Shown: piece by piece, positions 9,201-16,756 of the stretch
Layout: every line of letters begins with the position of its first letter
Numbering within the stretch: position 1 is the first letter of the stretch
NCBI GenBank assembly: GCA_905221605.1
Contig: CAJNDS010000309.1
Location: 1-17,500, forward strand
Length of the DNA stretch: 17,500 bases
Direction of reading: 5' to 3'
Source: Symbiodinium natans
Taxonomy: Eukaryota; Sar; Dinophyceae; Suessiales; Symbiodiniaceae
Notes under the pieces: model-generated
What the model saw: the letters and a program-made list of their open reading frames with translations, nothing else
The model's database searches: none
Told to the model about the DNA's origin: nothing
Made by a program: the position numbers and the translations under genes

Positions 9201-12200
9201 AAGGGAAGAAGGGAAGAAGGGAAGAAGGGAAGAAGGGAAGAAGGGAAGAAGGGAAGAAGGGAAGAAGGGAAGAAGGGAAGAAGGGAAAAGAAAGAAGGGG
9301 AAGAAGGAGAAGGGAAGAAGGGAAGGGGAAGGAAGGAAGAATGGAAGAAGGGGAGAGGGAAGAAGGGAAAGAAGGAGAAGGGAAGAAGGAAGAAGGGAAG
9401 AAGGTAAGAAGGGAAGGGGAATACGGGAAGAAGAGAGAAGTGAGAAGGGAAGGAAGGGGAGAAGGGAGAAGGGGAGGAAAGGGGAGAAGGGGAGAGGGGA
9501 GAAGGGGAGAAGGGGAGAAAGGGGAACGAGGGAGAAGGGGAGACGGGGGAGCGGGGAGAAGGGGAGGAGGGGAGGAGGGGAGGAGGGGAGGAGGGGAGGA
9601 GAAAGGAAGAAGGGGAGAAGGGGAGAAGGGGAGAAGGGGAGAAGGGGGGAAGGGGGTAAGGGGTGTGGGGATATGTGTTAAAGGGGATGTACTGCAGAGG
9701 GGATCTAACGACCGTCAGGAGAAGTCGACGGATCATCGTGGCATACACATCTGGGAGATGGAAATGGGTCCTCGCTAAACCGGGCTGCACAATGGTTGTC
9801 GCGACTCGAGGTTGCTTCTCCCCAAGCTCAAGCTGAAGCGGCTGTTGGGTTTCTTGACGTAAGTTTAACTTCTGAGGAGGGCTCCTTGGGGAAAGTGAAG
9901 CGCTCACACCTGACAAGAAGTGCCTCTGAGACATTCCTATCCAAACCCAAAACGTGTACAGAGACTAGCGGATTTGATTTCATTTTCTTTAGTACGAACT
10001 GCAGGAACCCCGTGCCATCATCATGTCTCAAATCCATGATTGCAGCGTGTCGGCCCTAACCACGACCAGGATTGCCAGCTGAAAGTTGAGTGATTTGCTT
10101 TATAATCTAGATCAGGGCCAAACCGATCAAAATTGCGTATGGGGGGGACGGCACACAATGCAGCCCTTCGGATGGTAAAGGGGTGCATCTTGCTTAAATT
10201 CAAACAAAAGGGACGCAACTGTGATACAAACGTTTGACTCGCGTTTGCATCCGGACCTCTTTATTTCTCCTCCTTGGATCCCAGCGCCTGTCAAACGTAT
10301 GTGAGGTGTGACGGAGATCACAGACTGCTCCTCTCCTGTATCCCGAAGCAACGAGGCTATGTTACGGCTTTTTCCACATCGTCATCAACCGCTTTGAAAG
10401 GATCGAAGATCCAAGGTTTCCAAGAGAAATTCCACGGAATCTGGGAGTCAGGCTATTATGAACTTAGGATCTTCGCATTCTCTCCAAAACGTTCCGGGAA
10501 ATTTACTTTCAAAAAGTCGCCTAAGCTACAGCATTTTTTCTGTGACGTAAGTGGGCTTTTCTATAACGTAATGGGCTTTTCGGGAATCAAAGACTACAAC
10601 AAAGTGCGAAGTCCGCAGAGACCCCCGCCGAGTATCCCTGGAGGGCCCACCCCCAGATATCCCGAACGAGGGAGGTAGCAGTGCCGAACCTCAGGAAAAA
10701 GTGGCCGGCCAACTTTTCCCGAGTTAAACGGCGCAATGAGGAGTTTCTTTTCAAGAAGCAGAGCCTGAGACGAACAGTTCGTTCACAAGACAAAAGGGAA
10801 CAGCCTTTTGCCTAAACATGGAACAAGAAGAAGTCAATCCATTATAAGAAGAAGGCCTATGTGCTATGTCCGTATTTCTAAGAGGCTGACCTTGTCGTTC
10901 ATTAAGCCAAACCATATTGCCAGCATGATGGATTTCGGTTGTCCAAAAGGGCACAATTGGATCCATGGGGGAGGGCGGGTGGCTTACAACATCTTGTAGC
11001 ACGGTGGCGTGTGTGTCTCTGTGTGTGTGTACGCATGTTGTGCGGGAGGAAGCGCGTGCAAAGCTCACATGGTGCCCACGGCGCCGGCGGCAGTGGCGTG
11101 GGCTCCGCGGTCTCCAAGTTGCTGCTGGCTGCCTGCGCCGTCGGCGCGCCCCCCAACGGGCCCTATAGAGGGAAGAACTCAAAAACAAGGGAGGCAAGCC
11201 TCGTAAGCCCCCGTGCAAAGCCATCTGACGGATTTTTGCCGCAGAGGGCGCAAGAGAGAGAGAGAGACAGCGCCTATGCCCCATGAAAGAAAGAAGAAAG
11301 CGAGGGAGGGGCCAGCGAGGAATGTCAAGCTTCACAGCGTCTTCAATCGAGGTGTTGGAGCCTCTTTCTCTGCGCCGATCGGAGGAGTGATCTTCTCCTT
11401 GGAGCTAATGTTGCCGCAGGCATGTTGAATCCCGCGTGGCCACGCACCCTCCGCGCAAGTGCCTCACACGCCCCAGACCTATGATGCCTTCGCCTATTGG
11501 GGGTGCTTTACTGCCGGCTAGGGTCTTGGTGCCATTGCCTCTCCTGTCAGCATTGCAATTCACTGCACATATATATATATATATGGACACAACGCCCCCC
11601 ATGACCTACCCAGATCTGTTTCCCTCGTAAATACCGTTAAAAACCCGCTCGTGCCCTATGCCGCTTTTTGCTACTCTCAGTGGCTGTCTCTCGACAAAAC
11701 AGACCCCACACTGACCACAGGACTGGACGCCCAAACGGACGAGACCAAAAAAACAACAAAAACCAACTTTTTAAGAGAATGGGGAGGGGATGTTGAAAAA
11801 GATGTTTTTTTGGTTTTGCCTCGTAAAAAGATTGTTTTTCATAGACAAACCAACTCCTCGTAAAAGGATTGTTTTGGCCTGGTCTGCCTCAGGAAAACCA
11901 TCTTTTTGCGAGGTAAAAGTTGGTTTTTGGCTCCAAAACCATCTTTTACGAGGCAAAACCAAAAAAACAAAAAAACCATCCTTTTTAGAGAATAGGGAGG
12001 GGATGTTGAAAAAGATTGTTTTTTTTTGTTTTGCCTCGTAAAAAGATGGTTTTTCATAGGAAAAACCAACTTTCCCCACGTAAAAAGATGGTTTTGGTCT
12101 GGACTGCCTCAGGAAAACCATCTTTTTGCGAGGTAAAAGTTGGTTTTTGGCTCCAAAACCATCTTTTACGAGGCAAAACCAAAAAACCAAAAAAAACATC

Positions 12201-13535
12201 TTTTTAGAGAATGGGGAGGGGATTTTGAAAAAGATGGTTTTTTGGTTTTGCCTCCTAAAAAAATGTTTTTTCATAGGAAAAACCAACTTTCCCCACGTAA
12301 AAAGATGGTTTTGGTCTGGTCTGCCTCAGGAAAACCATCTTTTTTGCGAGGTAAAAGTTGGTTTTGGGCTCCAAAACAATCTTTTTACGAGGTAAAAGTT
12401 GGTTTTTGTGTCCAAAACCATCTTTTTACGTGGGGAAAGTTGGCTTTTCTATGAAAAACCATCTTTTTACGAGGCAAAACCAAAAAAATCTTTTTCAACA
12501 TCCCCTCCCGGTTTTTTTGGTTTTTGGTTTTGCCTCGTAAAAGATGGTTTTGGAGCCAAAAACCAACTTTTACCTCGCAAAAAGATGGTTTTGGCGTGGT
12601 GTTCTTAAGGAAAACCATCTTTTTGCGAGGGAAAAGTTGGTTTTCCTATGCAAAACCATCTTTGCAAAACAATCTTTTTACGAGGCAAAACCAAAAAAAA
12701 ACAATCTTTTTCAAAATTCCCTCCCCATTCTCTAAAAAAGATGGTTTTTTTGGTTTTTTGGTTTTGCCTCGTACCTCTCTCGGGCCAGAACCGTTCAGCT
12801 CTATATGTAGCTGTCCAGTGGACGGTTTTGGTTCGAAGCAAGACGTGTCAGCATGCTTGGAGGCTCGTTGGTTTTGGTCAGTCTTATATTCATCTCAGCA
12901 ATAGCATTCCTATTCCTATTAATGTAAAAGGGTTCCTAACCATCTTTATAGGACTTCTTTTCATTTTGCTTATATTCTTATGAACTTTCAGAGGGTTCTT
13001 ATTCAATATCAGAGGATTCCTAATACTTTTCAATAGGGTTCTTATGCATTTCAACAAGGTTCTTAATCATTTTCAAGTGGCTCTTTAATTCTAACAGGGC
13101 TCCTCTGAAATTAAAAATCTTTTTAAGATTCATATTGGTGCCTATTCATTTTAGTGAGTCTCCAAGTAATTTTAGCGCTACGCGACCCGCCTCGGCCCGG
13201 CCCAGCGCATCTGCGTGAGCATGGTGATTCCGCAGCGCCCAAGTCGCTGGACCCCAAGCAATAAGGGTTGGGTTTAGGGTTTAGGGTTCCGGGTTTATGG
13301 TTTAAGGTTTGGGGTTTAGGGTTGAGAGTTAGTTTAGGATTGAGGGCTTAGGGCTCAAGGTTCACGCTTTGGGGTTTAAGGTTTTTTTTGGGTTTAGGTT
13401 TAGGGTTTCGGTTCAAGCTTAGACTCTTCGGCTCGCCCCCGGCCGTGCTCACACCAGTTGAGCCTCGAAAAACCCGCTCACCAATGTTCTGTAGTGGTTT
13501 TGGAGGGCGGCGAGGAGAGGGGCCATAGGCGGGTA

Positions 13536-13566
<31 letters not shown>

Positions 13567-16500
13567 GGGGGTGGGGGGGGGGGGGGGAAGGCGGGGGGGG
13601 CCCTGCTGGGAGGGCTTCAACTGCCTCTGGTCCTGGCGAACCGTCCGCTTGCGGACCCATTTGAGGCAAAAAAAGTGGTCCGAAAATTGGCTTTGGGTGT
13701 GGGGGGAGGATTTGGAGGGGGGTGCCTGTTCTGACAACCTATACACCTCCGGCCCGAGGTCTCGGCGGATTTTAATGGTATTCTTCGAAAATTGAATAGC
13801 ATTCCTAGTCCTATTAATTCTAATCGGAATCACATTAAGTCTAACAGGAAGCCAAGAAATTTTGAAAAGGAACCGCCTTGAATTTTGTAGGATTCCTATT
13901 GGTTCCTATTATTTTTAGTAGGATTCCTTTTCATTTTAAAAGGATTCTTATCAATTGGTAATAGGGTTCTTATGAATTTTACTGGGGTTCCTAATAAATT
14001 CCGATTAACGTCAAAGGGTTCCTAACCATCTTAATGGGACTCCTCTACCATTTCAGAATAGTCTTATGAATTTTCAAAGGGTTCTTATTCAATGTAGCAG
14101 GATTCCTAATGTTTTTTTGCAAACAGGGTTCTTATGAATTTCAACAAGGTTCTCAAACATTTTAAAGTGGCTTCTTTTAGTTTCAATAGGGGTCCATCTG
14201 AAAATGAAAAGGATTCATACTTTTTTTAGGATTCCTATTGATTCCTATTCATGTTTGTGACTTTCAAAGTAGTTGGAATGGTTTTTTCTGGAGATTTGAA
14301 TAGCATTCCTGTCCCATTAATTTTAATAGGAATCACATGAATTCTAACAGGAAGCCTCGAAATCCGAACCACTTTTTTACTTTTATAGGATTCCTATTGG
14401 TTCCTATTAATTTTAGGATTTCTCTTCATTTTCAAAGGATTCCAATAGGGTTATTATGATTCTTAGTGGTGATGCTTATCATATCCTATTGATGGTAGGA
14501 CCCTCTTCATGTAAAAGGTTCCTCTAAAAAGGGTTCTTATGAATTTTAGTGGGGTTCCTCATAAATTGAATAGGATTCTAATTCATCATAACAAGATTAA
14601 GAGACATATTAATAGGATTCCTATTTAGATTTAATGGAATTCCCACATTCCCGTGAATTCAAAAAGGGCCCCTTTTCATTTTCACAGGCTCCCTACTATT
14701 CTTTATGGGGGGCCCTATTATTTTTCTACATTTTAATGGCATTCCCATGACGTTTGATAGAGAGTTCCTCTGACTCAAATATATGATTCCAAGTCATTAT
14801 TCCTATTGATTCAATAAAAGTCTTATTAATTTTAATAGGGTTCGTATGAATTTCATAGGGTTTTCGTTCAATTAAGAGGGTTCTTATTAAATTCATACCT
14901 ATGACTAAGTATGGATTTCTTACTCCGACACGGCCTCACGGTAGGTCATGGGGGGGGGGGGGGGTGTGAGCATATATATGTATATATATAATTGCCAAGC
15001 GCAAGTCATGTAGACGGCAAGACACACACACACACACCGTACAGAATTTGAAGGCAAACGTGGCTCGTGTCTTCATGAAACTATGTTTGAGGCATCGTGG
15101 GTGCCATCACCTATGCCGTGGAGAGGACTGCATACACTGTCTCCTTGCATGGGGACGCAGAGACGCTGTAGGACCTGGACAACTGGGGGTGACAGCCTGC
15201 TTCCGCTGATCAGCCTTTGTCCCATTAAAGTTGACTCCGTTCATTTCTCCTGAACTCCGTTCCTTCATCTCCACCCAGCTTTCCAGGTTCGAATGTGCTG
15301 CCCGGCGAGGGTTCAGACACTGACTTCCCTCTGCTTCGTCTGGCTGTGGACATTCTACTAGGCGAGCCGTGCAATTGCGCGACATGAAGTGGCTACAAGT
15401 AAATTGCAGATCTTCCCGGAATATACTCGAGTTCTTGAGGGCTGCTGTGCGGCCTAGCCGGTGGCCTCTGGGCCGGGGCCCGGGATTTGAAAGGCTCGCC
15501 GTGAGCACATGCGAGAGCACAATGCGAGAGCACAATGCGAGAGCACAATGCGAAAGCACAGGCGAGAGCATGCGTGCAGTTCTGAGTTCTGAGGTCCGAT
15601 CGCACTCCTACGTCGTCCAGCTCCAAGCCAGACGAACATATAAGACATACATATATAATCTAATATAATATAGTATAATACAATATAATATATATATATA
15701 TATGTAGTAATATTTATTATACATATATATATGGCCATATATATATAGTCAACCCCCCCCCCCCCGACAGACACTGGTCTCGATACTCGTACCACTGTAT
15801 GTAGCGATTTAAACACGACTATTGGAACTCCATGATTCCTGGACGGTGCCGATCTCTCTGGGCCAGCAGCCCTAAAACCGAAACCCAAAGAAACAAACCC
15901 CCCGAGAATTGTCAGAGCTCGTTCTGTTTGTTTTTTTTTTGCGTTGTCATTTCTTGGTTTCGGGTGGTTTGCCCTCGGGAATTTGAGCCAAAACCAAAAC
16001 TCTCAAGGACAAGAACAAACAAACAAAATTCCAAGACGAGTTCTGAGATTCACTCTGAGGGTTTGTTATTGTTTTTGTTTTGTTTCGGGGCCCTGCTGAG
16101 CAGATAGTATCCATTTAATGATAAAGCAAAGCCAGTATCCCGAGCCAAAAAGCTGGGCTTGCTTTCACCCCTCCCTTCCCCAGTAGGCGAGAAATTCAGT
16201 TTCAAGAGGGGTAGGAAGTGTCTCTATTTACGCGTGAAATTAAGAGAGGTTGAGGCTGAGATCCCACGTAATGGCAATGTGTTCTTGTAATTATTTGGGG
16301 GGGGGGGGGGGGGGGGGCAAGTCATGCATTGCAACAGCATACAGCAAATGCCCCTGCCTTTAAAACTACATATTCTCCAGTATTGCCTGAACAGCCCACT
16401 CACCCCCCCTCCCCCACACCCCACCACCAATAAAGCTGAAAATGTAGACAGCTAAATTACCCCAACCATTTGCCTCTTAAACTTGCGATTTGGCTTCCAA

Positions 16501-16694
16501 TATTCCAGGCCTGTTTAAGTAGTAGCTATGTCGGAATTGAACAGTGAACTCCAAGTATGTCGACCATTCAGTTGGTTGTTTGTCATTGCAAGCTTGGGAA
16601 AGGGGGAATTAATGTATAAATAAGAAAGGTATAATCCTACAAGGTCTGTTCTCTAGCCAAACTGCAAACTAAAAAGCTAGCCCCGAGCAAAAAG

Positions 16695-16756
<62 letters not shown>

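Larger units (their letters stand above)
11517..15091 (+). other. CLC intron of 3575 nt packed with repeats
   Basis: The GC donor is at 11517 and the AG acceptor at 15090-15091. Nearly all of it is repeat DNA: inverted termini at both ends, an alternating inverted array, a GGATTCCTATT-type field, TTTAGGG-like repeats and a G tract. One GC-rich exon-like island lies at 13176-13214. Open frames here are artefacts of the repeats. Confidence 0.85.

Noticed and set aside
9116-9934. 272-codon reverse frame rich in Pro, Ser, Phe and Leu
   Set aside because: It is the antisense of the homopurine tract; pure pyrimidine strands cannot encode stops.
10274-10678. 134-codon frame in the large CLC intron
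   Set aside because: No domain recognised and no supporting signal; kept only as a possible mobile-element remnant.
8346-12776. CRISPR array
   Set aside because: The repeats are either perfect tandem units without spacers or alternating inverted units with related spacers, and the genes around are eukaryotic.
11651-12904. Many Lys/Phe/Gln-rich frames on both strands
   Set aside because: They repeat the same peptide in every frame because they are translations of the inverted repeat array.
13263-13411. A true chromosome end
   Set aside because: CLC coding exons continue in phase on both sides of the TTTAGGG block.
13638-13660. GTCCGCTTGCGGAC hairpin as a terminator
   Set aside because: A short palindrome in GC-rich intron DNA; hairpin terminators are bacterial and do not fit this genome.
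15107-15571. 154-codon reverse frame
   Set aside because: It is antisense to CLC exons 18-20 and to the 13-bp minisatellite; the + strand frames there match a known family in consistent phase.
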